A stretch of 64,000 nucleotides of DNA from Marinicellulosiphila megalodicopiae (lineage in GTDB: Bacteria > Pseudomonadota > Gammaproteobacteria > Pseudomonadales > Natronospirillaceae): NCBI RefSeq assembly GCF_045862395.1, contig NZ_AP023087.1, positions 496,001 to 560,000 of the forward strand. Reading direction: 5' to 3'. Shown in pieces: positions 45,027 through 54,757 of this stretch (the first letter of the stretch is position 1; every line of letters begins with the position of its first letter). A program made the position numbers and the translations under genes. The notes beneath the pieces were generated by a model. It had not been told where the DNA came from. It was given only the letters and a program-made list of their open reading frames with translations, and searched no databases.

Positions 45027-45539
45027 TCAATGTTTATTGATTCTGTCTACCCAAGCCATACCAAGGGCCGAAACAACAAAGGTAATATGAATTAATACTA
45101 ACCACATCGCTTGGGTTTGATAAATTGTGATATCTTCAGTTGGGGATTCCGCTATTTTCATGAATGTTTTTAAAAGGTGAATCGACGAGATAGCCACAAT
45201 CGATGCTGCGACTTTTTGCTTTAAGCTGCCTGCGTCTAATGTGCCTAGCCAATTTAGTTTTTCAGTGCCTTCGTCAATATCTAAACTGGATACAAAGTTT
45301 TCATAGCCAGAAAACATGACCATCACAATTAATCCACCCACTAATGCCATATCTACCATTGAAAGGATATTTAAAATTAATTGGTTTTCCGAATCATCAA
45401 GCAAATGCAGTGAAAAATGATAGGCTTCTTGAAAGAATTTAACCCCCAATAACAACAAACCTACCGTTAATCCTAAGTAAATAGGGGCTAAAACCCAACG
45501 ACAGGCATAAATTAAACGTTCAAATCTTTTTTCAATCAT
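45027..45539 (-). CDS. YqhA/UPF0114 family inner-membrane protein
   Basis: 170 residues from the ATG at 45539, with GGAG as ribosome site nine bases upstream; the TTG reading five codons earlier is rejected. Three to four membrane helices: RWVLAPIYLGLTVGLLLLGV, ILNILSMVDMALVGGLIVMVM, SIVAISSIHLLKTF, and MWLVLIHITFVVSALGMAW. The sequence ERLIYACRWVLAPIYLGL is typical of UPF0114. Function unknown. It lies between the DUF1552 gene and the pectinase lipoprotein gene, facing the shared terminator. Confidence 0.88.
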   Translation of the reverse strand: MIEKRFERLIYACRWVLAPIYLGLTVGLLLLGVKFFQEAYHFSLHLLDDSENQLILNILSMVDMALVGGLIVMVMFSGYENFVSSLDIDEGTEKLNWLGTLDAGSLKQKVAASIVAISSIHLLKTFMKIAESPTEDITIYQTQAMWLVLIHITFVVSALGMAWVDRINKH

Positions 45540-45734
45540 GTTGATAGTCTCCAAAATAATGCGGGAATTATATAGTAATTAAAATGAGAGTCATTACAAA
45601 ATAGCCCATTTAACTCTTATCAAATAAGGGAGCATCAATACGGCTTATTAACCTCAATATATCAAAAAAGAAAGTTTAAAATGTAGGGTTCAGAGCGATA
45701 CACTTTCAAACAAGGATTGTTAGGCAGCTATAAT

Positions 45735-45799
45735 ACAAAGCTCTAAAACAAAGCTATAAAACAAAGCTATAAAACAAAGCTATAAAACAAAGCTTAAAA
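45735..45799. repeat. 13-bp tandem repeat, five copies
   Basis: Units ACAAAGCTATAAA (45748, 45761, 45774) flanked by the variants ACAAAGCTCTAAA (45735) and ACAAAGCTTAAAA (45787). It lies in the 557-bp gap upstream of the pectate lyase gene. Apart from this array nothing else is seen in the gap (45540-46096), which must hold the promoters of two genes. Confidence 0.93.
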
Positions 45800-46096
45800 T
45801 GGAATTAACACTCAATTATCATCATTCTTGCTTAGTCCCCGTTCTTTTAAATGAGACTCACCTCATAACAATTGGGTTACAATAAAAAACATATTGAATA
45901 AATATGGGTAACATTTAATATCTGTGATTATTGAAAATAGAATGACGTATAGATGTAAAAATTCTTAACAATGCATAATGGGTGTTACCTTAACTGCGGC
46001 ATGGAATTTTTTGATTTTTGTTGTAATCCTTTGTTTTTAGGAGATTAAATTCGTACTGAATCATTCTTATTTGTAACTTTAAAAAAGAGAAGTGTT

Positions 46097-49000
46097 ATGT
46101 ACTTTAAAAAAATAATTTTAACGGAGCCTAAATTTATTTTTTCGGCCCTAGTTGCGTCAATGTCATTAGTTGCCTGTGACCCTGTTGCAAATACAGACGA
46201 TAAAAATCCAAGTTCAAATAATTTACCTGTTGCTAATTTTATTATTGAAACCGGAACAACAGATCGAGAAAAAGTGTTAAATGCTGCCAACTCATTTGAT
46301 ACCGATGGTGATGCATTAAGTTATATTTGGGATTTTGGAGATGGCACTAATCAAATCACTGAAACAAACTCTATCACTCATACGTTTGCACCTGGCATCT
46401 ATTCGGTAGGTTTAACAATCACCGATGGCAAAGGCAGTTCTGAAAAAATTCAAAAAAGTGTGACAATTACAAATATTTCTCCTGAAGTGCAATTTTCGAA
46501 TATTCAAACCCAGGCATTAAGTGCTGAATTAGAGATTGAATTTTCAGACTCAGATGGTGATCAAGTATCGGTTGAATGGTTTGTAAATGATCAGTCTGTT
46601 GCAACTTCTCAAACACTTAATTATGATTTTTCACAAGCGGGTCAGTACACCATTAAAGTGGTAGTGACAGATCAATATGGAGAAACAGACGAAACACAAA
46701 CCTCTGTTACTGTCCAAGATGAAAACTCAACTGCACAAAAACCTACAGCTGAATTTTCTGTAACAGCTGGCGCAAATGATCGTGAAAAATTATTTAATGC
46801 ATCGGCGTCTAAAGATGAAGATGGAAGTGATTTAACTTATATATGGAACTTTGGTGACGGGGATTTTAAAACAACGAGTGCGCCTAATATTTCTCATATT
46901 TTTGCACCTGGTGAATTTACTGTATTGTTAACTGTAATGAATCAGTCAGTTAGCTCAAATGCATTTACTGCATCTATTGTTATTGAAAACAACGCACCAA
47001 CTATCAATCTCAGTACTGCGATAATTACAGCGCTTAACGTTAAAATTGATGCCACAATAAATGATGCGGATAGCGATGCATTGGATGTTAAATGGATGCT
47101 TGGCAGTCAGGAAATTTCAAATTCACAAAATTTGGATTACACATTTTCAACAGATGGCACGTTTGAAATTATTGCAATGGTTACCGATGAATTTGGTAAA
47201 ACAAATCAAACAAACACAACTGTTACAGTTGCAACTAGTCAACCAGACAACGCCGCTCCCACTGCAAATTTCACTTATGAAATTAATGAAAACCAAGTCA
47301 GTTTTACTAATACCTCAACCGATCCAGATATGGACCCATTGACATATAGTTGGGATTTTAAAAATGGACAAACAAGTGATCAAACTAACCCCGTGATCAG
47401 TTTTATGCCGGGTGAATATAATGTTCAATTAACGGTTTCTGATAACGATCATACTGTTCCAATTTCAAAAAATATTGTCATTAACGAAATAGTGCTTCCA
47501 GTGAATGCTTTTAAAGTAGAAGCAGAATCCTATAGCAATAATTCGGCAGCAGTAATGTTAGAAAATTCAAATACAACAGTTGGATATTTTAACGGTGACG
47601 ATTATTTAGTTTATGACGATGTTGATTTAACTGAAATTCAATCTGTGACAGTTAATTACGCAGCAAACTTGGCAGATGTTGAACAAACTGGATTTTTAGA
47701 AATTAGAATCGATGGGCTAGACGGGCTTTTAATTGCCTTAATCAAAATGGATTCCACAGGTACATGGATAAATTATTCAGATAAAACAATGGATTTGTTA
47801 GTTGATGCAACGGGTATTCATGATTTGTATGTCATTGCTGTGCAAAAAGAACAAGACTATGTCGCTAACCTTGATTACTTTGAATTTAATATTCATTCAA
47901 ATAATTCAGTAGGTAACTCGATATTTAATTTAGATGAAAACAGTACTGGGCAATGTGTTTTAAATGGCACTATAGATTCTAATCACGCGGGTGCAACTGG
48001 ATCTAGTAATGAATTTATCAATACAGATAACAGCATTGGTGCTACCGTATCTTGGAGTATTAATGTGACTCAAGTAGGTGTTTATGACACGCAGGTAAGG
48101 TTTGCCAATGGTGGCGATACGGCTCGTTCAGGAACAATAACTGTCAATCAAACTGGCGAACAATATGTTTTACTAGATGCAACTGGTGCTTGGGATAGTT
48201 GGGCAACAGAAAACGTAAAACTGGCTCTTGAATCTGGTAACAACCTTATTACTTTTAAAGCAACCACAGCAGGCGGGTTAGCCAATATCGATAAACTAAG
48301 TTTAACCGGTGATGGTTTAAATGATGCTGAGTGTCCTGAAATTGAAGTGCCACCTACTCCAACAGGGGAGTATTTATCTCAAAGTGGTAACCCAGTGCAT
48401 AGTCGATTTAATAAATATGCAACTATGTGGGATCAAAGTTTAGCGGATCGCATTTTAACCTATCAATATGACAGTGGCGGATGGGGTAAAAACATTGATT
48501 ACAATTCAGTGGGTAATGGCTCTGTTGGCGGTGGCGTAGGTTCTACTATTGATAATGGCGCCACGATGCCTGAAATGACTTTTATGGCTAATGTGTATAA
48601 AACCGGGGGCAATACCAAGTATCGAGATGCAGCAAGAAAAGCAATGGATTATTTATTGGAAGCGCAATACGACTCAGGCGGTTGGCCACAGTTTTATCCT
48701 TTAAAAGGTGGGTATGCAGATCATGTGACCTATAACGATAACGCAATGAGTGCCGTGTTAACTGTGCTGGATCATGCAGTAAAGCAAACCGCACCATTTG
48801 ATACTGATGTATTTAGCGATGCAGATCGAGCGCAGATGCAAATTGCTATTAATAAAGGGGTGGATTACATTTTAAAATCCCAATGGAAACAAAATGGCAA
48901 GTTAACGGTTTGGTGCGCGCAACATGGTGCAACGGACTATTTGCCAAAAGATGCAAGAGCCTATGAACTGGCTTCTTTAAGTGGCAGTGAATCTACTGAG

Positions 49001-49330
49001 ATCGTTGCATTTTTAATGACACAACCTCAGACACCAGAAATTCAAGCTTCGATTCAAGCTGCAGTAGATTGGTTTAGCTCGCCAAACACCTACTTAGCAG
49101 ATCATAAATACGACAAAGCGGTTGAGGAAAAAATTGTCGCGTCATCTGGCGATAAAATGTGGTATCGCTTTTATAACCTGCAAACCAATGTTGGCTTTTT
49201 CAGCGACCGTGATGGCGGAACCTATTATGACATCATGGACATTTCTGAAGAGCGTAGAAATGGATACAGTTGGGGTGGCAGTTATGGAACAAAAATTATT
49301 AATTATGCGCAAAGTGTTGGGTTTAATTAA
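46097..49330 (+). CDS. Pectate lyase lipoprotein, PKD x4-5, CBM6-like, CBM35-like, PL10
   Basis: 1077 residues; AGAGAAGTG precedes the ATG and the lipobox is LVAC-DP (Cys27). A series of PKD-type domains occupies about 40-470, for example DALSYIWDFGDG and SDGDQVSVEWFVNDQ. A CBM6-like domain follows (about 472-608, FKVEAESYSNNS...GYFNGDDYLVYDDV), then a CBM35-like one (about 610-750), then a PL10 pectate lyase fold (about 758-1077) beginning YLSQSGNPVHSRFNKYATMW with GGWGKNIDYN, GGWPQFYPLKGGYADHVTYNDNAM, and the catalytic region DARAYELASLSG. An all-alpha (alpha/alpha toroid) lyase cutting polygalacturonate by elimination. Anchored at the surface; monocistronic with a terminator. Confidence 0.9.
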   Translation: MYFKKIILTEPKFIFSALVASMSLVACDPVANTDDKNPSSNNLPVANFIIETGTTDREKVLNAANSFDTDGDALSYIWDFGDGTNQITETNSITHTFAPGIYSVGLTITDGKGSSEKIQKSVTITNISPEVQFSNIQTQALSAELEIEFSDSDGDQVSVEWFVNDQSVATSQTLNYDFSQAGQYTIKVVVTDQYGETDETQTSVTVQDENSTAQKPTAEFSVTAGANDREKLFNASASKDEDGSDLTYIWNFGDGDFKTTSAPNISHIFAPGEFTVLLTVMNQSVSSNAFTASIVIENNAPTINLSTAIITALNVKIDATINDADSDALDVKWMLGSQEISNSQNLDYTFSTDGTFEIIAMVTDEFGKTNQTNTTVTVATSQPDNAAPTANFTYEINENQVSFTNTSTDPDMDPLTYSWDFKNGQTSDQTNPVISFMPGEYNVQLTVSDNDHTVPISKNIVINEIVLPVNAFKVEAESYSNNSAAVMLENSNTTVGYFNGDDYLVYDDVDLTEIQSVTVNYAANLADVEQTGFLEIRIDGLDGLLIALIKMDSTGTWINYSDKTMDLLVDATGIHDLYVIAVQKEQDYVANLDYFEFNIHSNNSVGNSIFNLDENSTGQCVLNGTIDSNHAGATGSSNEFINTDNSIGATVSWSINVTQVGVYDTQVRFANGGDTARSGTITVNQTGEQYVLLDATGAWDSWATENVKLALESGNNLITFKATTAGGLANIDKLSLTGDGLNDAECPEIEVPPTPTGEYLSQSGNPVHSRFNKYATMWDQSLADRILTYQYDSGGWGKNIDYNSVGNGSVGGGVGSTIDNGATMPEMTFMANVYKTGGNTKYRDAARKAMDYLLEAQYDSGGWPQFYPLKGGYADHVTYNDNAMSAVLTVLDHAVKQTAPFDTDVFSDADRAQMQIAINKGVDYILKSQWKQNGKLTVWCAQHGATDYLPKDARAYELASLSGSESTEIVAFLMTQPQTPEIQASIQAAVDWFSSPNTYLADHKYDKAVEEKIVASSGDKMWYRFYNLQTNVGFFSDRDGGTYYDIMDISEERRNGYSWGGSYGTKIINYAQSVGFN

Positions 49331-49346
49331 AAATACAACGACTTTA

Positions 49347-49386
49347 AAAATGCACTTTTCCTAATCGGTTAAGTGCATTTTTTTTG
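49347..49386 (+). terminator. Intrinsic terminator after the pectate lyase gene
   Basis: AAAATGCACTT pairs with AAGTGCATTTT, followed by T tract. The rest of the 373-bp gap to the next lipoprotein gene has no other recognisable feature. Confidence 0.85.
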
Positions 49387-49703
49387 CATTTAGATAAATT
49401 GATTGAGCGATCATTGTATTTGAAATGCATGAAAACAATACATTATGGTAACAATTTCGCGTTTATTTTCTAAAAATAACGACTGCAACAATCGTAACTG
49501 AGAACGAGCTCATAACATTGTAAATACATTATATATACATATTGATAATATTTTGGGGGTGTTTAATATTGAGCTGTTTTAACATGAATGACTGGCTTAA
49601 AAATCCTCGCACATGGCTGGCTTAATTGTTTAAGTTAGGTGTGTAAACTTCGCACATTCTGTTAATTGTTGGTTTTTTTGCGCTTAATAAAAGAGAAATC
49701 CCT

Positions 49704-52694
49704 ATGCATATTAAAAGTTTGATCACTGCTGGTTTATGTTTGGCACTGGTGTCATGTAGTAATAAAACAGAAACAGAAACCGATGTTGATAATAATCCGG
49801 TTGCAAACAATCCACCGGTTGCTAGTTTTAATGTTGAAAACGGCGCAACAACCCGTGAAAAAATATTAAATGCCGCAGCCTCTTATGACCCTGACGGCGA
49901 TGCATTAACGTATATTTGGAGTTTTTCAAATGCTTCAACCAAAACCACCCAAACCAGTTCGTTGGTGTATGAGTTTTCTCCTGGTGAGCACATTGTCAGT
50001 TTAAAAGTTTCTGATGGATCTTTATTGTCGCCATTGGTACAAAATACATTGTCCCTTACAAACCAAGCCCCCCAAGTTGCAATTTCAAATATTCAAACAG
50101 AGGCATTAAATGCAGAATTGGAAATTGAATTTTCTGATTCTGATGGCGATCAAGTAACCGTTGAGTGGTTTGTCAATGATCAAAGTGTTGGCACAGCACC
50201 TGCGTTTAATCATGATTTTTCTCAAGCAGGGGATTACTTAGTAAAAGTCGTTGTGACAGATCAGTTTGGATTGGAAAATGAGATTCAAACTACAGTTACG
50301 GTGCAAGAGCAAGGCTCGGCCATTCAAAAACCCGTTGCAAGTTTTACTATGACAGCAGGGGACAGTGATCGCGAAAAACATTTCGATGCATCAGGCTCAC
50401 TTAACCCAAATACAGGAGCGTTAAGTTATGTTTGGGATTTTGGGGACGGGCAACCCATTACAACCACAATGCCAAATACTACTTATACATTTGCGCCAGG
50501 TAATCATGAAGTTAAGTTAACGGTAATGCATCAATCGGTGAGTTCTCAAGTAAAAACTCAATCGGTTAATATTCAAAATAATATTCCTTCAATTAGTCTT
50601 AGCACACCAGAGATTAACAATTTAAATGTAAAAATTATTAGCACAACAAACGATGCAGATAATGATGCAATAGAAGTAAAATGGATGTTAGCTGGGCAGA
50701 TAATTTCTACGGACCAAAACTTAGATTACACATTTGCAACCAGCGGAACGTTTGAATTAGAAGCATGGGTGTCTGATAACTTTAATGGAACATCAAGTGC
50801 GACCAGTTCAGTGATCATTGAACAGACGCAAAGCCAAAACAATGCGCCAACTGCTAATTTCACTTTTGAAATTAATGGCACTGAAGTCAGTTTTGTGAAT
50901 ACGTCAACGGATCCTGATATGGATCAACTGTCATTAAACTGGGATTTTAAAAACGGGCAAACCAGTACGCAGGAAAATCCAGTTATTACATTTGCTCCAG
51001 GTCCGTATGAGGTGGAATTAACTGTGACTGACAATGAGCATACAGTATTCACGACCAAGACAATCACTATTCAAGAAGTGATGGTACCTATCACAAGTTT
51101 CAAAGTTGAAGCCGAAACATTTAGCAATACCGATATGGATGTCCAGTTAGTTGATGGAGATACCGTAGTTGGATATTTTAATGGCGGCAATTATTTATTA
51201 TACGAATCGGTTAATTTAACTGACATAAAATCCATACATATTAATTACGCCACCCCACTTGAAAACGCATTTATAGAAATTAGAATGGATGAATTAAACG
51301 GTCCATTATTAGCATTGTTGAAAGCTGATGTCACAGGAGAATGGTCGGTGTATGTAGATAAATCAGCGGATTTATTAATCAATGCAACGGGCAATCATGA
51401 TGTATATGTAATTGGCATACAAGACGCTGAAGGCTATGTCGCAAACTTGGATTATTTAGAATTTAATATCAATTCAACATCATCAGTTGGTATTGATTTA
51501 TTTGAATTAGACGAAGACAGCCAAAGCATGTGTGTATTAAACGGCAGTGTTGATTTAGATCATGACGGGTATACAGGATCGGGTTTTATAAATGTCGATA
51601 ATGAATTAGGTGCATCGGTGGTTTGGCATATTAATGTGACTCAAGCAGGTGTGTATGAATTAGACACCCGTTTTGCAAACGGTGGCACAGTGGCGCGTTC
51701 AGGGCTATTAAGCGTTAACGAAAAAGGCGAGCAATTAGTTACTTTAGAGCCAACATCAAGCTGGAGTGTTTGGTCAAATGAAGGCATAAAAGTCGCCTTA
51801 GAAGCGGGTGAAAATATCATAACTTTTAAATCTAATTCAGCTGAAGGTTTGGCCAATATTGATAAGCTAATTATTAAAGGTGATGGCATAACCGATGCTC
51901 TGTGTCCTGAAATTATTGTGCCCGGACAAACAACCCCAAGTTTAGGCTGTGGTAAAAATGCGGCAAATTTAGGCAGTGTAAATAATCCGATCAGCATCGG
52001 CAGTCAAGGTAATGCTTACTACGCAACGTTGCCTGCAAATTACAATAATAATACGCCATACAGTTTAGTATTTGTGCATCATCCATCAGGTGGTAGTGGC
52101 GTTACATGGGGCGAAAACGGCGCCAATTTCAGTGCGGATGCAAAATCAAAAGCAATCTTTGTTTATCCTAAAGCAATTAATATACAAGGCGGTTGGAATG
52201 GAAATGATTTCCAAATGTTTGAGCCATTGTATAACAAACTGACCAATGAATTGTGTGTAAACAAAGCAGCAGTATTTTTAACAGGCTATTCAAGTGGCGG
52301 CGATTTTTCAGGAATGGTTGGCTGTGAACACGGTGATAAAATCACAGCCATAGCACCAGTAAATACAAAAAATGTAAATGGATACCCGCTTAATGCAGGT
52401 CAACGAAACTGCACAGGTAACGTAAAAGCGATTGTGTTACATAATCCAAACGATACGTTAGTAGGCGGCACCAACGGTAAATTAATGGTAGACATGTACA
52501 GAGAAATTAATCATTGCAGTGCACAAACATTACCCGTACCAGGCAGAGCAGATTGCGTCGCTTACCAAGGTTGTGATGCAGGCGGTGAAGTGACCTATTG
52601 TGCTCATAGCGCATCATACGGTAACCCACCAACCCAACATGGTTATCCAAGTTACACTGGAGATTTATTTTGGGATGTGATTAAAGAGTATTAA
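49704..52694 (+). CDS. Esterase lipoprotein, PKD repeats, CBM6-like, CBM35-like, CE1-like domain
   Basis: 996 residues; AGAGAAATCCCT precedes the ATG and the lipobox is LVSC-SN (Cys17). The scaffold copies the neighbouring pectate lyase: PKD domains about 35-445 (NAELEIEFSDSDGDQVTVEW is nearly identical), a CBM6-like domain (about 463-590, FKVEAETFSNTD) and a CBM35-like one (about 595-730). The catalytic part (about 747-996) is an alpha/beta hydrolase of the CE1 / PHB-depolymerase-like class: SLVFVHHPSGG, the nucleophile loop GYSSGG (861-866, Ser863), LHNPNDTLVGG (probable Asp) and QHGYP (probable His). Cysteines pair nearby. It may remove ferulate or acetate from pectic or xylan side chains. 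Confidence 0.83.
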   Translation: MHIKSLITAGLCLALVSCSNKTETETDVDNNPVANNPPVASFNVENGATTREKILNAAASYDPDGDALTYIWSFSNASTKTTQTSSLVYEFSPGEHIVSLKVSDGSLLSPLVQNTLSLTNQAPQVAISNIQTEALNAELEIEFSDSDGDQVTVEWFVNDQSVGTAPAFNHDFSQAGDYLVKVVVTDQFGLENEIQTTVTVQEQGSAIQKPVASFTMTAGDSDREKHFDASGSLNPNTGALSYVWDFGDGQPITTTMPNTTYTFAPGNHEVKLTVMHQSVSSQVKTQSVNIQNNIPSISLSTPEINNLNVKIISTTNDADNDAIEVKWMLAGQIISTDQNLDYTFATSGTFELEAWVSDNFNGTSSATSSVIIEQTQSQNNAPTANFTFEINGTEVSFVNTSTDPDMDQLSLNWDFKNGQTSTQENPVITFAPGPYEVELTVTDNEHTVFTTKTITIQEVMVPITSFKVEAETFSNTDMDVQLVDGDTVVGYFNGGNYLLYESVNLTDIKSIHINYATPLENAFIEIRMDELNGPLLALLKADVTGEWSVYVDKSADLLINATGNHDVYVIGIQDAEGYVANLDYLEFNINSTSSVGIDLFELDEDSQSMCVLNGSVDLDHDGYTGSGFINVDNELGASVVWHINVTQAGVYELDTRFANGGTVARSGLLSVNEKGEQLVTLEPTSSWSVWSNEGIKVALEAGENIITFKSNSAEGLANIDKLIIKGDGITDALCPEIIVPGQTTPSLGCGKNAANLGSVNNPISIGSQGNAYYATLPANYNNNTPYSLVFVHHPSGGSGVTWGENGANFSADAKSKAIFVYPKAINIQGGWNGNDFQMFEPLYNKLTNELCVNKAAVFLTGYSSGGDFSGMVGCEHGDKITAIAPVNTKNVNGYPLNAGQRNCTGNVKAIVLHNPNDTLVGGTNGKLMVDMYREINHCSAQTLPVPGRADCVAYQGCDAGGEVTYCAHSASYGNPPTQHGYPSYTGDLFWDVIKEY

Positions 52695-52725
52695 ATTAAA
52701 CATAAAACGTAATTATTCAAACAAT

Positions 52726-52764
52726 AAAAAACCGCTGTGACGACCACTCGTCCAGCGGTTTTTT
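52726..52764 (+). terminator. Intrinsic terminator after the esterase gene
   Basis: AAAAACCGCTG pairs with CAGCGGTTTTTT across a 15-base loop; strong T tract. Confidence 0.88.
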
Positions 52765-52963
52765 GATTTGAATATTTAAAAAAGAAATAGAAATACCCTA
52801 AAGAAAATTAAAAACATAGATCAACAGCTTGGCGCGACAGAACAACTGTAGCGACAATTCCGAATCAATAAGTCCGAATCAATAAATCAAATGACGATTT
52901 TCCCAACCTTTAATATTGTGAGATTTTTATAAATTTTGTTTTAAAATGATTTTGATAGTTTTT

Positions 52964-53226
52964 TCGGAATAAATCCCGAACCTACAGAAAGATTATTTCC
53001 AACATTGTAGGGTCGGGATTCATTCCGATATTTTCAACATTGTAGGTTCGGGATTCATTCCGATATTTTCAACATTGTAGGTTCGGGATTCATTCCGAGG
53101 TTTTCAACAAATTTGGTTTTTTAAATGATTGGGTTAGTTTTTTGCGCAATAAATCCCGAACCTACAGGATGTGGATAGCCTTTTCGCAACGAATCCCGAA
53201 CCTACAGGATCGGGATTTATTCTTAA
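52964..53226. repeat. Cluster of six or seven REP elements without a transposase
   Basis: Copies of the 23-24 bp REP (head TGTAG, then TTCGG..CCGAA stem): plus orientation at 53006, 53041 and 53076; minus orientation at 52964, 53144 and 53184; and a degenerate copy near 53207-53226. Spacing between the plus copies is 35 bp, so three of them form a direct array separated by TATTTTCAACAT. These lie about 8 kb from the RAYT pair that presumably mobilised them. The region 52765-52963 just upstream holds nothing else recognisable. Confidence 0.85.
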
Positions 53227-53237
53227 GAATCCCCAAA

Positions 53238-54182
53238 CTAAATGCCAGAAAAAAAACGTAATTTATTATAACTTTCTAAATGGTTCGTTTCATAGCACCA
53301 TGGATTATGATCAAAATCTACGTACAAATCGCTAAAAGTTAATAATGCTTTCACAAGAGATTTATTTTGGTATAACAGTGCAAAATATAAAAAACTGTTC
53401 GCACTGATGGATGTGTTTTCGTTTAGGGTGGCTGTATTTAAAAAGCGCTCGCAGGTTTCGATGATTTCATTTTTTATTGAATCGGTTTTGAAATAATTAA
53501 CAGCCTGAGGAAGTTTATTGTTCAATAATAATCCACGATAGGTTTCGTAATGAGTCACGCCGATTAATGCTAAATTTTCAGGCTGTTGACTGCTTATATC
53601 GCTTTTAATGATTTGGTTGGCAAAGTCTATTAGTTGATCACAGTGTTTTGTTTTTAACATTAATATATTTAAAGGCAGATTGCTGCCTTCAAGCTCAATG
53701 CCATGTAAGTAACATTGCTCTATATCAAGTGAAGGTAATTGATCGTTTAATGAGTATTCAATTAACGTTTTGTTGATGTGTTTATCAGAATGATTGACTT
53801 GCAGTAATGTATTTAAACAATCTTGAACACGTTTTGAATAGTAGTTAGTGTCATGCAATTTGTGTTCTTTCTTTTTGGACACTTTGGCGCGATCAAGTTG
53901 TGCTTGGTAGGTTTTAATTAAAAACAAATGATAGATATTTTTGTGTGCACTGCACTCTAAATGTTGTTCGCAATAATCTTCAAACTGATTAAAGTCTTCC
54001 ATGTCCGTTAAGGTTTTTAAAATATTTAAACGCGACTGGTAATGTGAATTTGCATATAAATCTGCAATTTCTTTGACTTTTTGTTGATCTACCAATGTCA
54101 TTACATCTTGCCAGTATTGTGGGAGCGGTTTTTTTGGTAAGTCATATTTTTTAAATAGTTTTGCTTTTATTGAGTGCAACAT
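53238..54182 (-). CDS. Hypothetical helical protein, 314 aa
   Basis: No signal peptide or membrane helix. Predicted all-helical with alternating segments such as DVMTLVDQQKVKEIADLYAN and NILKTLTDMEDFNQFEDYC, suggestive of helical-repeat (TPR/SEL1-like) architecture, but no clear motif repeat. Cysteines and His near the middle (EQCYLHGIELEG) show no metal pattern. The C-terminal part DHNPWCYETNHLESYNKL is distinctive. It sits between a REP cluster and the ilvH terminator. Not recognised. Confidence 0.5.
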   Translation of the reverse strand: MLHSIKAKLFKKYDLPKKPLPQYWQDVMTLVDQQKVKEIADLYANSHYQSRLNILKTLTDMEDFNQFEDYCEQHLECSAHKNIYHLFLIKTYQAQLDRAKVSKKKEHKLHDTNYYSKRVQDCLNTLLQVNHSDKHINKTLIEYSLNDQLPSLDIEQCYLHGIELEGSNLPLNILMLKTKHCDQLIDFANQIIKSDISSQQPENLALIGVTHYETYRGLLLNNKLPQAVNYFKTDSIKNEIIETCERFLNTATLNENTSISANSFLYFALLYQNKSLVKALLTFSDLYVDFDHNPWCYETNHLESYNKLRFFSGI

Positions 54183-54212
54183 TTTATTAATAGCCTATTT
54201 TTATTTTTCAAT

Positions 54213-54248
54213 AAAAAAGCCGATAGATTTTCATCTATCAGCTTTTTT
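54213..54248. terminator. Bidirectional intrinsic terminator
   Basis: AAAAAAGCCGATAGA pairs with TCTATCAGCTTTTTT; T tracts on both strands. On the minus strand it ends the ilvI-ilvH operon. Confidence 0.88.
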
Positions 54249-54264
54249 GAAATGCACATAACAA

Positions 54265-54756
54265 TTAAACCGTTAGTACTTTTTCGCCTCTTGAAATACC
54301 TGATACACCAGTACGAACCACTTCTAAAATTGCCGTACCAGAAATCGCTTCAATGAACGCATCTAACTTGTCGCTCGTGCCTACCAATTGAATGGTGTAA
54401 GTCATAGCGGTAACGTCGATGATTTGTCCACGGAAAATATCCGCTGTGCGTTTAAGCTCTTCACGTTGGCTGCCAGACGCGCGTACTTTTATCATCATTA
54501 GTTCGCGCTCAATACACGCGCCTTCTGATAGATCGACCAATTTTACGACTTCAATTAATTTGTTTAATTGTTTCGTTACTTGTTCGATCATTCGCTCTTC
54601 ACCTTCAGTGACTAAGGTTAAGCGAGATAAGGTTTCGTCTTCTGTTGGCGCTACGGTTAACGATTCAATGTTATAACCACGCTGTGCAAACAAACCTACC
54701 AAACGCGCTAAGGCGCCGGCTTCATTTTCAATTAATACAGAGATAATTCTACGCAT
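54265..54756 (-). CDS. ilvH: Acetolactate synthase small (regulatory) subunit
   Basis: 163 residues, an ACT domain followed by the ALS_ss_C domain. It binds valine for feedback inhibition and activates the large subunit. Seen: RRIISVLIENEAGALARLVGLFAQRGYNIESLTVAP (ACT, with the Gly-rich valine-binding loop NEAGALAR), and the C-terminal block GTSDKLDAFIEAIS...EVVRTGVSGISRG. Its start lies one base after the ilvI stop, so translation is coupled. Length matches the E. coli IlvH (163). Confidence 0.96.
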   Translation of the reverse strand: MRRIISVLIENEAGALARLVGLFAQRGYNIESLTVAPTEDETLSRLTLVTEGEERMIEQVTKQLNKLIEVVKLVDLSEGACIERELMMIKVRASGSQREELKRTADIFRGQIIDVTAMTYTIQLVGTSDKLDAFIEAISGTAILEVVRTGVSGISRGEKVLTV

Positions 54757-54757
54757 A

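Noticed and set aside
52964..53098. tRNA T-arm from GTTCGGGATTC
   Set aside because: Resembles a T-loop locally but no acceptor, D or anticodon arms can be folded around it; it is the REP stem.
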